Shown piece after piece: positions 15,696 through 25,630 of a stretch of DNA of 64,000 nt. How positions within the stretch are numbered: the stretch's first letter is position 1; each line of letters starts with the position of its first letter. The position numbers were made by a program, and so were the translations under genes. This DNA comes from Flavobacteriaceae bacterium (GTDB taxonomy: Bacteria; Bacteroidota; Bacteroidia; Flavobacteriales; Flavobacteriaceae), in NCBI GenBank assembly GCA_024762795.1, contig JANTGS010000002.1, forward strand, positions 1 through 64,000. Reading direction: 5' to 3'. The notes beneath the pieces were generated by a model, which ran no database searches, was not told the DNA's origin, and saw nothing but the letters and a program-made list of their open reading frames with translations.

Positions 15696-18600
15696 TTATA
15701 GTTTGCTGTAAATTTGTAAACGTTCCCATTTATCATCCACACCTTCTTGTGCTTTAGTTAATAATTGAGCAGCAAATTTATCATCCATTTTCTTAACACG
15801 CGCAAAACGTGCTTCTTTGTACATAAAATCTTCTATGGGCTCTTGTGGAGCTTTAGAATCAACTTTGAATTTCTTACCTTTCGGACTATCAGGATTGAAA
15901 CGGAACAATGGCCAGAAACCGGTTTCTACAGCCAGTTTTTGATGTTCTGCACCGGCACCTAAATCATAACCGTGCTCAATACAATGAGAGTAAGCAATGA
16001 TCAGTGATGGTCCGTCATAATCAGCAGCTTCTTTTAAGGCTTTTACAGCATGTGCATCTTTGGCACCTGATGCGATCTGTGCCACATAGACATTACCGTA
16101 AGAAACAGCCTGAAGAGCTAAGTCTTTTTTACCAACTTTCTTACCTCCGATAGCAAATTTAGCACTTGCTCCAATTGGAGTTGCCTTAGAAGCCTGACCA
16201 CCGGTATTAGAGTAAACTTCAGTATCCATAACCAGGATGTTTACATTTTCTCCGGAAGATAAAATGTGATCTAATCCACCGTATCCGATATCATATGCCC
16301 ATCCGTCACCACCGAGGATCCACATATGCTTTTTACTTAAATTATCAGATAAAGAAATTAACTCTTTGGCATTTTTATCATTTGATTTCTCAAGAAGGGC
16401 ATTCAGTTTGTCGATATTATCGAATTGTTGCTTTTTAGTAACTTCATCTTTTTCCTCATTTGTAAGGATAGCTTCAACAAGTTCAGTACCTACTTCAGAT
16501 TCCAGTGCTTTTAATAATTTTTTAGCTCTGGACTCTTTTGAGTTTAAAGCCAGTCTGATACCCAAACCATATTCGGCATTATCTTCAAATAGAGAGTTAG
16601 CCCATGCAGGACCTCTTCCATCCTTGTTTTTAGTGTAAGGAGTGGTTGGTAAGTTACCTCCGTAAATAGAAGAACAACCGGTTGCATTGGCAATAACCAT
16701 ATTGTCACCCCATAGCTGCGTAATGAGTTTTACATAAGGAGTTTCACCACAACCCGGACAAGCACCTGAGAATTCAAACAGAGGCTGAAGGAATTGAGAT
16801 CCTTTCACATTGTTTGTTGTTAACTTGGTACGGTCATAATCAGGTAACTTGATAAAGTGATCCCAGTTTACCGCCTGAGTGTCAGCAACTTCATTTTTAT
16901 CGTGTAAATTAATTGCTTTAAAGTTCTCTTTTTCTTTGCTTACTGCAGGACAAACTGCAACACAAAGATTACAACCGGTACAGTCGTAAGGAGATACTTG
17001 TAAAATATAACTTTCATTTTCTTTATCGAACGGACGACCTTTGGCAGCAACATGAGTTAAGGTTGTTGGGAATTCTTTAACTAATCCGTTATCAACAACT
17101 TTGGCTCGAATTGCTCCATGAGGACATATCAGTGAACATTTATTACATTGAGTACAAAGTTCATTATCATCCCAGGTAGGAATAAAGGTTGCAATGTCAC
17201 GTTTTTGATATTGAGAGGTTCCTGTTGGGAAGGTTCCGTCAGGTAAAAATACACCTACCGGCAATTCATCACCTCTTCCTGCCATACTAACAGCCAATAC
17301 TTCTTTAACATAATCTGTTGCATCATCAGTAACAAATCCCTTTAATTGTGTTGTGCTTGTTACATTTGCAGGATACTCAACTTTATAAAGATTTTCAAGA
17401 GCCTTATCTACACCATTAAAGTTCATTTGTACAATAGCATCTCCTTTGTGAGAGTAAGATTTTACAATGGCTTCTTTAATTCGTTTGATCGCTTCGTCTT
17501 TAGGTAGAATACCTGAAATAGCAAAGAAGCAGGTTTGCAGAATTGTATTGGTTCTACGGCCTAATTTTGCTTCATGGGCAACTTTAGTTGCATCAATTAC
17601 ATAAAAATTAACTTCTTTCTCAATAATTTCTTCCTGAGCTTTTTGAGGTAATTTATCCCAGATCTCATCTTTAGAATAAGGAGCATTCAATAAGAAAGTT
17701 CCTCCTTTTTTCACTTTTCTGAGCATGTCGTACTTCTCGATGAAGTTGTATTGGTGACAAGCAATAAAGTCAGCGGAGTTGATCAAATAACTTGAATAGA
17801 TCGGATTTGGTCCGAAACGCAGGTGAGAAATAGTTTGTGATCCGGCCTTATTAGAGTCGTAAACAAAATATCCTTGAGCATAGCCATCAGTTGTATCTCC
17901 AATGATCTTAATAGAGTTCTTGTTGGCACTTACGGTACCATCAGAACCTAAACCATAGAATAAACTGTTAAATGTAGATTTCTTGGTTTTGAAAACATCA
18001 CCAACTTCAATATGTGTTTTGGTAACATCATCAATAATACCAACAGTGAAATGATTCTTAGGAGTTTCCTGATCCAGATTGTCAAAAATAGCTTTTACCA
18101 TGGCTGGAGTAAACTCTTTGGAGGAAAGTCCGTAACGTCCGCCGACAATTTTTGGCATCGGTTTACCACTTTCAACATAAGCTGAAACTACATCAAGATA
18201 TACAGGCTCTCCAATACTTCCTGATTCTTTGGTTCTGTCCATAACAGCAATACTTTTTACAGTATCAGGCATCTTATCAATAAAGTAATCCATATCGAAC
18301 GGACGGTACAGGCGAATGATCAATGCTCCCACTTTTTCTCCCTGCTCAACCATAGTTTCAATAGTTTCAAGTACAGGTCCTTGTCCTGACCCCATAATTA
18401 TAACAACCTTTTCTGCTTCAGGGTGTCCTGTGTAATAGAATAAGGAATATTTACGGCCGGTATGCTGGTAAAATTCATCCATAGTTTCCTGAACAATAGC
18501 AGGTGTTTGATCATAATAAGAGTTGGCAGCTTCTCGGGCCTGGAAGAATACGTCAGGGTTTTGAGCAGTACCTCTAATAACCGGATTTTTTGGATTTAAA

Positions 18601-19226
18601 GCACGTTCTTTATGTTCCATTACCATATCATAAGGCATCATAGCCTCGATTGTCTCATCGGAAATACCATCAATTTTCTGGATCTCATGTGAAGTTCTGA
18701 AACCATCGAAAATATTTAAAAACGGTACTCTGGATTTTAATGTTGCTACCTGAGAGATCAGAGCAAAATCATGTGCTTCCTGTACAGAACCTCCAAACAA
18801 CATAGCAAAACCGGTTTGACGGGTTGCCATTACGTCGGAATGATCTCCAAAAATAGAAAGGGCATGTGTTGCGACGGTCCTTGCAGCAACGTGGAATACT
18901 GTTGGTAAAAGTTCACCGGCAATTTTATACATATTAGGAATCATTAATAACAATCCCTGAGATGCGGTAAAAGTAGTAGTTAAAGCACCACCTTGTAAGC
19001 TACCGTGAACTGCACCTGAAGCTCCACCTTCACTTTGCATTTCAACAACATTTGGAATTTCTCCGTAAATGTTGGTCATATTTTTTGCACTATATGCTTC
19101 TGCATGTTCTCCCATAGGGGAAGAAGGTGTGATCGGATAAATAGCACATACTTCATTGGTCTTATGTGCAATGAGTGCTACCGCTTCATTTCCATCGCAG
19201 ATAAGTTTTTTAGAATTTTTTTCCAT
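15696..19226 (-). CDS. nifJ: Pyruvate:ferredoxin (flavodoxin) oxidoreductase, single-chain
   Basis: The 1176-residue length is typical of one-chain homodimeric PFOR. It oxidises pyruvate with CoA to acetyl-CoA and CO2 and reduces ferredoxin in the cytoplasm. Domains in order are: an N-terminal pyrimidine-binding domain (VCAIYPITPSSPMGEHAEA), domain II, the gamma-like domain (GLGSDGTVSANKNSIKIIG), and a ferredoxin-like domain with two clusters (CTQCNKCSLICP near residue 690 and CTGCNLCVAVCP near 747). The TPP-binding domain follows (CPGCGETPYVKLI, ANATGCSSIYGG, and GGDGWAYDIGYGGLDH near 974). It is transcribed towards its own terminator. A ferredoxin gene lies upstream on the same strand, and korAB lie divergently. 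Oxygen-sensitive enzymes of this type indicate low-oxygen fermentation or ferredoxin-based metabolism. Confidence 0.95.
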   Translation of the reverse strand: MEKNSKKLICDGNEAVALIAHKTNEVCAIYPITPSSPMGEHAEAYSAKNMTNIYGEIPNVVEMQSEGGASGAVHGSLQGGALTTTFTASQGLLLMIPNMYKIAGELLPTVFHVAARTVATHALSIFGDHSDVMATRQTGFAMLFGGSVQEAHDFALISQVATLKSRVPFLNIFDGFRTSHEIQKIDGISDETIEAMMPYDMVMEHKERALNPKNPVIRGTAQNPDVFFQAREAANSYYDQTPAIVQETMDEFYQHTGRKYSLFYYTGHPEAEKVVIIMGSGQGPVLETIETMVEQGEKVGALIIRLYRPFDMDYFIDKMPDTVKSIAVMDRTKESGSIGEPVYLDVVSAYVESGKPMPKIVGGRYGLSSKEFTPAMVKAIFDNLDQETPKNHFTVGIIDDVTKTHIEVGDVFKTKKSTFNSLFYGLGSDGTVSANKNSIKIIGDTTDGYAQGYFVYDSNKAGSQTISHLRFGPNPIYSSYLINSADFIACHQYNFIEKYDMLRKVKKGGTFLLNAPYSKDEIWDKLPQKAQEEIIEKEVNFYVIDATKVAHEAKLGRRTNTILQTCFFAISGILPKDEAIKRIKEAIVKSYSHKGDAIVQMNFNGVDKALENLYKVEYPANVTSTTQLKGFVTDDATDYVKEVLAVSMAGRGDELPVGVFLPDGTFPTGTSQYQKRDIATFIPTWDDNELCTQCNKCSLICPHGAIRAKVVDNGLVKEFPTTLTHVAAKGRPFDKENESYILQVSPYDCTGCNLCVAVCPAVSKEKENFKAINLHDKNEVADTQAVNWDHFIKLPDYDRTKLTTNNVKGSQFLQPLFEFSGACPGCGETPYVKLITQLWGDNMVIANATGCSSIYGGNLPTTPYTKNKDGRGPAWANSLFEDNAEYGLGIRLALNSKESRAKKLLKALESEVGTELVEAILTNEEKDEVTKKQQFDNIDKLNALLEKSNDKNAKELISLSDNLSKKHMWILGGDGWAYDIGYGGLDHILSSGENVNILVMDTEVYSNTGGQASKATPIGASAKFAIGGKKVGKKDLALQAVSYGNVYVAQIASGAKDAHAVKALKEAADYDGPSLIIAYSHCIEHGYDLGAGAEHQKLAVETGFWPLFRFNPDSPKGKKFKVDSKAPQEPIEDFMYKEARFARVKKMDDKFAAQLLTKAQEGVDDKWERLQIYSKL

Positions 19227-19407
19227 AATTAAAATTATTTTTATTTAATAATCTGAGGTTTTACACCCGATATAATATATATGGTATGGTTAGCCCATTG
19301 TTTAATACAAATTAACAGGATGCAAAATTATGCCGATTGTTACTTTTAAATAATGATAAAAATCATCTACTAAAAAAAATAGACGATATCCTCTTAATTT
19401 TAAGTTA

Positions 19408-19444
19408 AAAAAAAGACTGTCAGGATTTATGACAGTCTTTTTTT
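19408..19444 (-). terminator. Rho-independent terminator of the ferredoxin gene
   Basis: The inverted repeat is 19408-19422 / 19430-19444 with core AGACTGTCA/TGACAGTCT and A/T tracts on both sides. It is placed 17 bases after the ferredoxin stop and separates it from nifJ, so the two minus-strand genes are probably separate transcripts. Confidence 0.85.
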
Positions 19445-19461
19445 GAGCTAATTGTTAAAAA

Positions 19462-19812
19462 TTATTCACCGTGCAACCAGGCTTTTTTAGCCATGAGTTG
19501 CGCTTCGTCTTCTTCATGATCCTCATCAGGAACGCAAGCGTCTACCGGACATACAGAAGCACATTGTGGCTCATCATGGAAGCCTTTGCACTCTGTACAT
19601 TTATCAGTAACGATAAAATAGAACTCATCGCTTAACGCATCGTTTCTTTCGTCGGCATCAGCTTCTCCACCGCCAGGTAAAGTTACTGATCCGCTAAGAG
19701 CAGTTCCGTCTGAATAAGACCAATCACTATCTGGTTCATAAATTGCATTGTTTGGACATTCAGAGATGCAGGCATCACAATTTATACAATCATCAGTTAT
19801 TTTAATAGCCAT
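19462..19812 (-). CDS. 2[4Fe-4S] ferredoxin (Alvin type)
   Basis: The protein has 116 residues. The first cluster motif CINCDACISECP is near residue 8. The second set, with the extended spacing CTECKGF...CASVCP near residues 71-87, is typical of Alvin-type (Allochromatium-like) 2[4Fe-4S] ferredoxins with an insertion between ligands and an acidic surface (DEDHEEDEAQ). Its likely role is electron carrier for the neighbouring pyruvate and 2-oxoacid oxidoreductases, possibly donating to complex I. That role is inferred from location. Confidence 0.9.
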   Translation of the reverse strand: MAIKITDDCINCDACISECPNNAIYEPDSDWSYSDGTALSGSVTLPGGGEADADERNDALSDEFYFIVTDKCTECKGFHDEPQCASVCPVDACVPDEDHEEDEAQLMAKKAWLHGE

Positions 19813-19850
19813 AATAAAATTGATTTAAGGGTTTCTAAAAATTCGAGGAA

Positions 19851-19858
19851 CAAAGTTA
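19851..19858 (-). promoter_or_regulatory. Candidate -7 box for the ferredoxin gene (TAACTTTG)
   Basis: Read on the minus strand, TAACTTTG fits TAnnTTTG and lies about 39 bases upstream of the ATG. A TTG 12 bases further upstream is closer than the usual 17-23, so only the -7 element is well supported. Confidence 0.45.
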
Positions 19859-20012
19859 AAGAAATATATGCAAAATAATTGTTAAAAAATAATTTAGAAT
19901 AATTTTAAATTACAGTATTTTTGAAATATCCAAAGAAATGATAAAAATCATATAATCATCCAAAAAACCAATCTAATTTTGCTGTCAATTTTTTAAAGTT
20001 TTAAATATTTTA

Positions 20013-20020
20013 TACTTTTG
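20013..20020 (+). promoter_or_regulatory. Candidate -7 box for korAB (TACTTTTG)
   Basis: TACTTTTG matches the Bacteroidetes -7 consensus 25 bases upstream of the korA ATG. No clear -33 TTG stands at the expected distance. Confidence 0.45.
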
Positions 20021-20045
20021 AACCCTAAATAATTAAATAAACAAA

Positions 20046-21914
20046 ATGATATCAGAAAAAGCAAAGCCTAACAAGAAAAAAGTCGAACAAGTTAACGCTG
20101 TAGTTATTCGATTTGTAGGTGATTCGGGAGATGGTATGCAGCTTACCGGAACTCAGTTTACAGATACTTCTGCCATGTTTGGAAATGATGTGGCAACTTT
20201 CCCGAACTATCCATCGGAGATCAGAGCTCCTCAGGGTAGTTTATATGGTGTTTCCGGATTCCAGGTTCATATTGGAAGCATGGAGATCAGTACACCGGGT
20301 GATGATCTTGACCTGTTGGTTGCGATGAACCCAGCCGGACTTAAGACCAATATAGGCGCTTTAAAGGCCGGCCATACGGTAATAGTTGATACAGACTCTT
20401 TTACAAAAAAGAATCTTCAAAAGGCAGAATATGATTCTAATCCTCTTGAAGATGGCAGTCTGGAAAACTATCGAGTGATTGAAGTGGCCATGACGAGTTT
20501 AACAAAAGAAGCACTCAAAGACCTAGGACTTGACAATAAAAGTATAGTACGAAGTAAAAATATGTTCGCCCTTGGAATGGTGTACTGGATGTACAACCGT
20601 GATATGGATCATACACTTGACTTTTTTGCTAAAAAATTTAAATTTAAACCCGTAATTGCCGAGGCCAATTCGAAAGTTCTGAAAGCAGGATTTTATTATG
20701 CAGAAACATTGGAGTTGATTCCTAATTCTTATACTGTAGCACCTTCTAAAATGGATAAAGGCCAGTACAGAATTGTAAATGGAAATACAGCAACAGCATG
20801 GGGCTTATTGGCTGCATCAGAAAAATCAGGGCTGGAATTATTTTTAGGATCTTATCCTATTACTCCTGCAACCGATATTTTACATGAACTGGTTAAATAT
20901 AAACATTTCGGAGTTAAAGCTTTTCAGGCAGAAGACGAAATTGCAGGAATCACCTCATCCATAGGAGCTTCCTTTGCAGGGGATCTTGCCATTACTACCA
21001 CTTCAGGGCCGGGACTTGCTTTAAAAGGAGAGGCTATCGGACTGGCATTAATGACTGAACTACCTTTAGTGATTATAAATGTTCAAAGAGGTGGGCCTTC
21101 TACAGGTTTACCAACCAAAACAGAACAATCTGACCTTTTACAGGCGATGTACGGTAGAAACGGTGAGAGTCCTGTGATTGTTATCGCAGCGAGTTCTCCT
21201 GCCGATTGTTTTGATTATTCATATATGGCTGCAAAACTTGCACTGGAGCACATGACTCCTGTTATTTTGTTAACAGATGGTTATATAGCCAATGGTTCTG
21301 AGCCTTGGAAGATCAAATCAATTAATGATATGGAACCTATCGGGAACAGAAAGATCACAACAGCTTCTGATTCATGGCATCCTTACGATAGAGACAATGA
21401 TACGCTTGCCAGAAACTGGGCAGTTCCCGGTACTCCTGGCTTAGAACACCGTGTAGGTGGTCTTGAAAAAGATAAAGTTTCAGGAAATGTATCTTATATT
21501 CCTGAAAACCATGAATATATGACTAATATCCGTGCCGAAAAAGTGAAGAGGGTAGAGAATTATATTCCGGATCTGAAATCAGAATATCAGGAAGAAGGAG
21601 ATCTACTTGTAGTTGGTTGGGGTGGAACTTATGGTAGTTTGCACTCTGCTGTTGGTCGTATGAATGATGAAGGCCATAAAGTTGGGCATGTACATTTTAA
21701 TTATATCAATCCAATGCCCAAGAATACAGAAGAAGTATTCTCAAAATTTAAAAAGATCATTGTTTGTGAACTGAACAAGGGCCAGCTGGCATTTGTACTT
21801 AAGGCCAGATATGGTAACAAACATGAATTTAAACAATACAATAAAGTTCAGGGATTACCTTTCTCAGTAATTGATCTGGAGGAAAAATTTAAAACCTTAT
21901 TAAAAGAAAAATAG
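20046..21914 (+). CDS. korA: 2-oxoacid:ferredoxin oxidoreductase subunit alpha (gamma-alpha fusion)
   Basis: The protein has 622 residues. The N-terminal gamma domain starts with VVIRFVGDSGDGMQLTGTQF (about residues 20-200). The pyrimidine-binding alpha domain follows (SYPITPATDILHEL, then TTTSGPGLALKGEAIGLAL). The family oxidises 2-oxoglutarate, or a branched 2-oxoacid, to the acyl-CoA with ferredoxin as acceptor. The gene is divergent from the ferredoxin gene and is followed after 2 bases by the TPP-binding beta subunit. The gamma-alpha fusion and size fit the Bacteroidetes KorA type. 2-Oxoglutarate is the likely substrate, but specificity is not provable here. Confidence 0.9.
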   Translation: MISEKAKPNKKKVEQVNAVVIRFVGDSGDGMQLTGTQFTDTSAMFGNDVATFPNYPSEIRAPQGSLYGVSGFQVHIGSMEISTPGDDLDLLVAMNPAGLKTNIGALKAGHTVIVDTDSFTKKNLQKAEYDSNPLEDGSLENYRVIEVAMTSLTKEALKDLGLDNKSIVRSKNMFALGMVYWMYNRDMDHTLDFFAKKFKFKPVIAEANSKVLKAGFYYAETLELIPNSYTVAPSKMDKGQYRIVNGNTATAWGLLAASEKSGLELFLGSYPITPATDILHELVKYKHFGVKAFQAEDEIAGITSSIGASFAGDLAITTTSGPGLALKGEAIGLALMTELPLVIINVQRGGPSTGLPTKTEQSDLLQAMYGRNGESPVIVIAASSPADCFDYSYMAAKLALEHMTPVILLTDGYIANGSEPWKIKSINDMEPIGNRKITTASDSWHPYDRDNDTLARNWAVPGTPGLEHRVGGLEKDKVSGNVSYIPENHEYMTNIRAEKVKRVENYIPDLKSEYQEEGDLLVVGWGGTYGSLHSAVGRMNDEGHKVGHVHFNYINPMPKNTEEVFSKFKKIIVCELNKGQLAFVLKARYGNKHEFKQYNKVQGLPFSVIDLEEKFKTLLKEK

Positions 21915-21916
21915 AA

Positions 21917-22924
21917 ATGGAAGAAGTTAAAAAATATACGTTCAAAGACTTTCAAAGCGATCAGGAAGTAAGATGGTGTCCCGGATGTGATGACTATGTG
22001 ATTCTGAGGTCAATGCTCAAAGCATTACCTGAGATGGAAGTAAAAAAGGAAGATGTTGTATTTATCTCCGGTATCGGTTGTTCTTCCCGTTTTCCCTATT
22101 ATGTTGATTCTTATGGTATGCATGGTATTCATGGTAGAGCTGCAGCTATTGCCAGTGGTGTAAAACTTGCCAATCCGAAACTGAGTGTTTGGACGATCAC
22201 CGGAGACGGAGATAGTCTGGCGATAGGTGGAAACCACTTTATTCATGTTTTACGTAGAAATATCGATATCAATATCGTTCTTTTCAATAATGAGATTTAC
22301 GGTTTAACCAAAGGGCAGTTCTCACCAACTTCCCTGATTGGTCAAAAAACAAAATCTTCTCCATATGGAAATACCCAGCCTCCTTTTGATCCCGGGGAAC
22401 TTGCCATTGGAGCTCAGGCTCGTTTCTTTGCCAGATTAGGAGGGAACAGTCCGAAAGAAATGACTGCATTATTTGTAGAAGCAGAAAAGCATAAAGGTAC
22501 ATCACTTATAGAGATCCTTCAGAATTGTGTGATCTTTAACGATGGCTGCTATACTCAGTACACAGATAAAGAGGTTAGAGAAGATAAACAACTACATGTA
22601 GAGCACGGTAAGAAAATGATTTTTGGAAAGAATAAAGACAAAGGTCTTGTTCTTGACGGGCTTAAATTAAAAGTAGTTACCATTGGTGAAGACGGAGTTT
22701 CAGAAGATGATATTTTGGTACACGATGCCAAAGAACCTGATTCAACCATGCACCACATGCTGGTAAAACTAAAATATCCTTTGGTAACGGGAATCATAAG
22801 ATCTGTAGATGAAATGACCTTTGAAGAAAGAGAAGCACAGTTAATGGAAGAGGTAAAAGCTAAATCGAGCTGTGTAAAGGTTGATGATCTTTTCTTCTCG
22901 GGAGAGACTTATGAGGTTAAATAA
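21917..22924 (+). CDS. korB: 2-oxoacid:ferredoxin oxidoreductase subunit beta
   Basis: The protein has 335 residues. It carries the TPP- and cluster-binding beta-subunit features: WCPGCDDYVIL with two cluster cysteines, GIGCSSRFPYYVDSYGMHGI, the TPP motif GDGDSLAIGGNHFIH, and NIVLFNNEIYGLTKGQFSPT. It is translated 2 bases after korA and forms the heterodimer with it. The next downstream element is a strong terminator, so korAB form their own transcript ahead of the nuo operon. Confidence 0.92.
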   Translation: MEEVKKYTFKDFQSDQEVRWCPGCDDYVILRSMLKALPEMEVKKEDVVFISGIGCSSRFPYYVDSYGMHGIHGRAAAIASGVKLANPKLSVWTITGDGDSLAIGGNHFIHVLRRNIDINIVLFNNEIYGLTKGQFSPTSLIGQKTKSSPYGNTQPPFDPGELAIGAQARFFARLGGNSPKEMTALFVEAEKHKGTSLIEILQNCVIFNDGCYTQYTDKEVREDKQLHVEHGKKMIFGKNKDKGLVLDGLKLKVVTIGEDGVSEDDILVHDAKEPDSTMHHMLVKLKYPLVTGIIRSVDEMTFEEREAQLMEEVKAKSSCVKVDDLFFSGETYEVK

Positions 22925-22936
22925 TTAAAGATAAAT

Positions 22937-22972
22937 AAAGATAAAAGATGACAAACGTCATCTTTTATCTTT
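22937..22972 (+). terminator. Rho-independent terminator after korB
   Basis: It is a perfect 16-base-pair stem (22937-22952 / 22957-22972, core AAAGATGAC/GTCATCTTT) with a 4-base AAAC loop. It sits between korB and nuoA. Confidence 0.8.
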
Positions 22973-22983
22973 TGTATTAAAAA

Positions 22984-22991
22984 TACTTTTG
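22984..22991 (+). promoter_or_regulatory. Candidate -7 box for the nuo operon (TACTTTTG)
   Basis: It matches TAnnTTTG 25 bases upstream of the nuoA ATG, directly after the korB terminator. A purine-rich AAAAGGA is present as ribosome-binding site near 23002. No well-spaced -33 element is seen. Confidence 0.45.
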
Positions 22992-23016
22992 TACACGAAT
23001 TAAAAGGACTTAATAA

Positions 23017-23367
23017 ATGGGTTACGAAGCAATCATTATTTTTATAATAGCCGCTGTGGTTTTAGTGGCCGGAGCCAATGCTTTATCCGGATTGATCTCA
23101 TATAAATCGGATAATCCACAAAAGAAAGAACCGTATGAATGTGGTATTGAAACAATTGGTCCAACCTGGATTCAGTTTAAGGTGGGCTATTATCTCTTTG
23201 CCATATTATTTTTAATTTTTGATGTAGAAGTAGCGTTCTTAATTCCCTGGGCAGTAGTTTTTAAAGATATGAGTTCCATAGCTTTAGCCGAAATTATTGT
23301 CTTCCTGTTTATACTTGGGTTGGGATTATTATACGCTTGGAAAAAAAGAGCATTACGATGGGAGTAG
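23017..23367 (+). CDS. nuoA: Complex I subunit NuoA
   Basis: The protein has 116 residues with three membrane segments. The NuoA signature [19 protein letters not shown] and [13 protein letters not shown] sit between helices 1 and 2 and at helix 2. It belongs to the membrane arm at the junction with the peripheral arm. It is the first gene of an eleven-subunit operon, and its stop overlaps nuoB by 10 bases. Confidence 0.95.
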   Translation: MGYEAIIIFIIAAVVLVAGANALSGLISYKSDNPQKKEPYECGIETIGPTWIQFKVGYYLFAILFLIFDVEVAFLIPWAVVFKDMSSIALAEIIVFLFILGLGLLYAWKKRALRWE

Positions 23368-23969
23368 AAAAGAAGAGTTTTTTAAAACAACTGGAAGCAG
23401 AAGGCTTTAATCAGGTACCTGATGATTTTCCCGGAAAGGTAATTCCTGGAGGGAACGGAGGAAATATTGTGGTGACTACACTTGATCATGTGATCAACTG
23501 GGGGCGAAGGAATTCCCTGTGGTCTTTGTATTTTGGTACCAGTTGCTGTGCAATTGAGATGATGCAGACCGGAGCTGCAAGAAATGATTATTCCAGATTC
23601 GGATTTGAGGTGGCTAGGCCGTCAGCTCGTCAGGCCGACCTGATCATTATTGCAGGAACCATTGTAAATAAGATGGCGCCGGTATTAAGAAGATTATACG
23701 ATCAGATGGCGGAACCTAAATACGTAATTGCCATGGGAGCCTGTGCTATTTCAGGAGGTCCTTTCTTCTATAACTCCTATTCAGTAGTTAAAGGAGCAGA
23801 TCATATTATACCTGTTGATGTATATATTCCGGGATGTCCTCCAAGGCCGGAAGCATTACTGGAAGGTATGATCATGTTACAGAAGAAGATCGATAATGAA
23901 AGTTCAAAATATCGAAAGGATCATAATCCGATCGATGGTTTTGATGAAGGCTTAATTGTTAAAGAATAA
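23358..23969 (+). CDS. nuoB: Complex I subunit NuoB (N2 cluster)
   Basis: Start ATG 23358 was chosen over an upstream in-frame TTG (23337) that would overlap nuoA more, giving 203 residues. The motifs [40 protein letters not shown] and [14 protein letters not shown] carry the four cysteines of cluster N2, the last iron-sulfur cluster before quinone. It works at the interface with NuoD. Confidence 0.95.
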   Translation: MGVEKKSFLKQLEAEGFNQVPDDFPGKVIPGGNGGNIVVTTLDHVINWGRRNSLWSLYFGTSCCAIEMMQTGAARNDYSRFGFEVARPSARQADLIIIAGTIVNKMAPVLRRLYDQMAEPKYVIAMGACAISGGPFFYNSYSVVKGADHIIPVDVYIPGCPPRPEALLEGMIMLQKKIDNESSKYRKDHNPIDGFDEGLIVKE

Positions 23970-23979
23970 AGGATTGATC

Positions 23980-24441
23980 ATGGAAAACCAAGAAATTCAA
24001 AAGATAGTAGAATCCTGGAGTGATAAACTGGAATTTTCAGAGGAAGGCTCTGAATTTCTAAATGTAACAGTACCCGCTGAGGAACTGCATGAGATCTGCC
24101 TGAAATTAAAAGATACTCCCGAATTAAAATTTGATTATCTTTTTTGCCTTACAGGAATAGACTGGGGTGCAGAACTGGGCGTGATCTATCATCTGGAATC
24201 TACAGAATATCGTCACAATATTGTGGTTAAAGTTAAAACTGCCGACAGAGAGGATCCGAAGCTTGATTCAGTAAACGATATCTGGAGAACTGCAGAATTT
24301 CATGAAATGGAAGTTTTCGACTTCTTTGGGATCAGATTTAACAATCACCCGAATTTAAAACGACTGTTCTTAACACCGGATTGGGAAGGTTATCCTTTGC
24401 GGAAAGATTATGTTGATGAAGAGAATATGGTAATAAAATAA
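23980..24441 (+). CDS. nuoC: Complex I subunit NuoC (30 kDa)
   Basis: ATG 23980 (MENQEIQ) was chosen, with an AAAGGA-like sequence before it. An upstream in-frame TTG is less likely. The protein has 153 residues. The signature YRHNIVVKVKTADREDPKLD followed by SVNDIWRTAEFHEMEVFDFF and GYPLRKDY is that of the 30-kDa subunit. It is separate from nuoD, not fused as in E. coli. Confidence 0.93.
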   Translation: MENQEIQKIVESWSDKLEFSEEGSEFLNVTVPAEELHEICLKLKDTPELKFDYLFCLTGIDWGAELGVIYHLESTEYRHNIVVKVKTADREDPKLDSVNDIWRTAEFHEMEVFDFFGIRFNNHPNLKRLFLTPDWEGYPLRKDYVDEENMVIK

Positions 24442-24493
24442 CCTGATTAAAGAAATTATTTTAGAGAAAGGCTTAGGCCGGAAAGGTTAAAAA

Positions 24494-25612
24494 ATGGAAC
24501 AATTAACTAATAACAAAATCAAAACTGAGGAGTATTTTATCAATATGGGGCCTCAGCACCCTGCAGCTCACGGTGTTTTGCGTTTATTGTTAACAATTGA
24601 TGGTGAGATCATTAAAAATGTAGATCCCGATCTGGGCTATATTCACCGTTCGATTGAAAAAATGTGTGAACGCGACAGTTATCAGCAAATCGTACATTTG
24701 ACTGACAGGATGGATTATCTTTCCTCTCATATCAATAACGGAGCTGTTTGTCTGGCTGTGGAAAAGGCACTTCAACTGGAAGTAACCGACAGGGTTAAGG
24801 TGATCAGAACAATTTTTGATGAGCTGACCCGTATAGCCTCACATTTATTATGGTGGGGAGTTATGGGAATGGACCTTGGAGCATTAACTACTTATTTCTA
24901 TGCGTTCAGAGATCGTGAGATGATCAATGATATTTTTGAAGAAACCTGTGGTGCCCGTTTAACCATGAACTATTATATTCCCGGTGGACTGATGTTCGAT
25001 TTGCATCCTAATTTTGTAAACAGAGTAAAAAAATTCCTGGTTGATATTAAAGAACACTTACCGGAATACGACAGATTGTTAACCGGAAATGTGATCTTCC
25101 AGAAAAGAACCAAGGGTATTGGAATGTTATCGAAAGAAGATGCGATCTCTTATGGGGTTACCGGTCCGGTTGCTAGAGGATCTGGCGTACATTGTGATGT
25201 AAGAAAAACACATCCTTACCATGCTTATGACCGTGTAAATTTTGAAGAAGCATTGTTGCCGGAAGGAGATACTTTCTCAAGATATAAGGTAAGGATCAAA
25301 GAAATGTGGGAATCCATTTCTATTGTTGAACAATTGATAGATAATATTCCCGAAGGAGATATAAAAGTACCTACAAAAGCTGTAATTAAATTACCTAAAG
25401 GAGAATTTTACCAAAGGGTGGAAACAGCAAGAGGGGAGCTGGGAGTTTACATCAACAGTACAGGAACTAAAAATCCTTACAGGTTGAAGTTCAGATCACC
25501 CGGTTTTTCAAATCTATCAGTATTAAATCATATCTCTAAAGGAGGAAAAATAGGAGATCTTGTGGCCATAATGGCGTCATTCGACTTTGTAATACCAGAT
25601 ATTGATCGTTAA
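24494..25612 (+). CDS. nuoD: Complex I subunit NuoD (49 kDa)
   Basis: The protein has 372 residues. MGPQHPAAHGVLRLLLTIDG and GYIHRSIEKMCE are the typical start. ARGSGVHCDVRKTHPYHAYD and the end SFDFVIPDIDR match the quinone-site subunit related to NiFe-hydrogenase large subunits. It is slightly shorter than many NuoD proteins but complete at both ends. nuoH follows it after 18 bases, with none of the NADH-oxidising nuoE, nuoF or nuoG genes in the usual position. Confidence 0.94.
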   Translation: MEQLTNNKIKTEEYFINMGPQHPAAHGVLRLLLTIDGEIIKNVDPDLGYIHRSIEKMCERDSYQQIVHLTDRMDYLSSHINNGAVCLAVEKALQLEVTDRVKVIRTIFDELTRIASHLLWWGVMGMDLGALTTYFYAFRDREMINDIFEETCGARLTMNYYIPGGLMFDLHPNFVNRVKKFLVDIKEHLPEYDRLLTGNVIFQKRTKGIGMLSKEDAISYGVTGPVARGSGVHCDVRKTHPYHAYDRVNFEEALLPEGDTFSRYKVRIKEMWESISIVEQLIDNIPEGDIKVPTKAVIKLPKGEFYQRVETARGELGVYINSTGTKNPYRLKFRSPGFSNLSVLNHISKGGKIGDLVAIMASFDFVIPDIDR

Positions 25613-25630
25613 TAATTTTATAAGAATTTA

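Noticed and set aside
23337..23357. TTG start for nuoB upstream of the ATG
   Set aside because: Would add seven residues inside nuoA. The ATG at 23358 fits the usual NuoB start.
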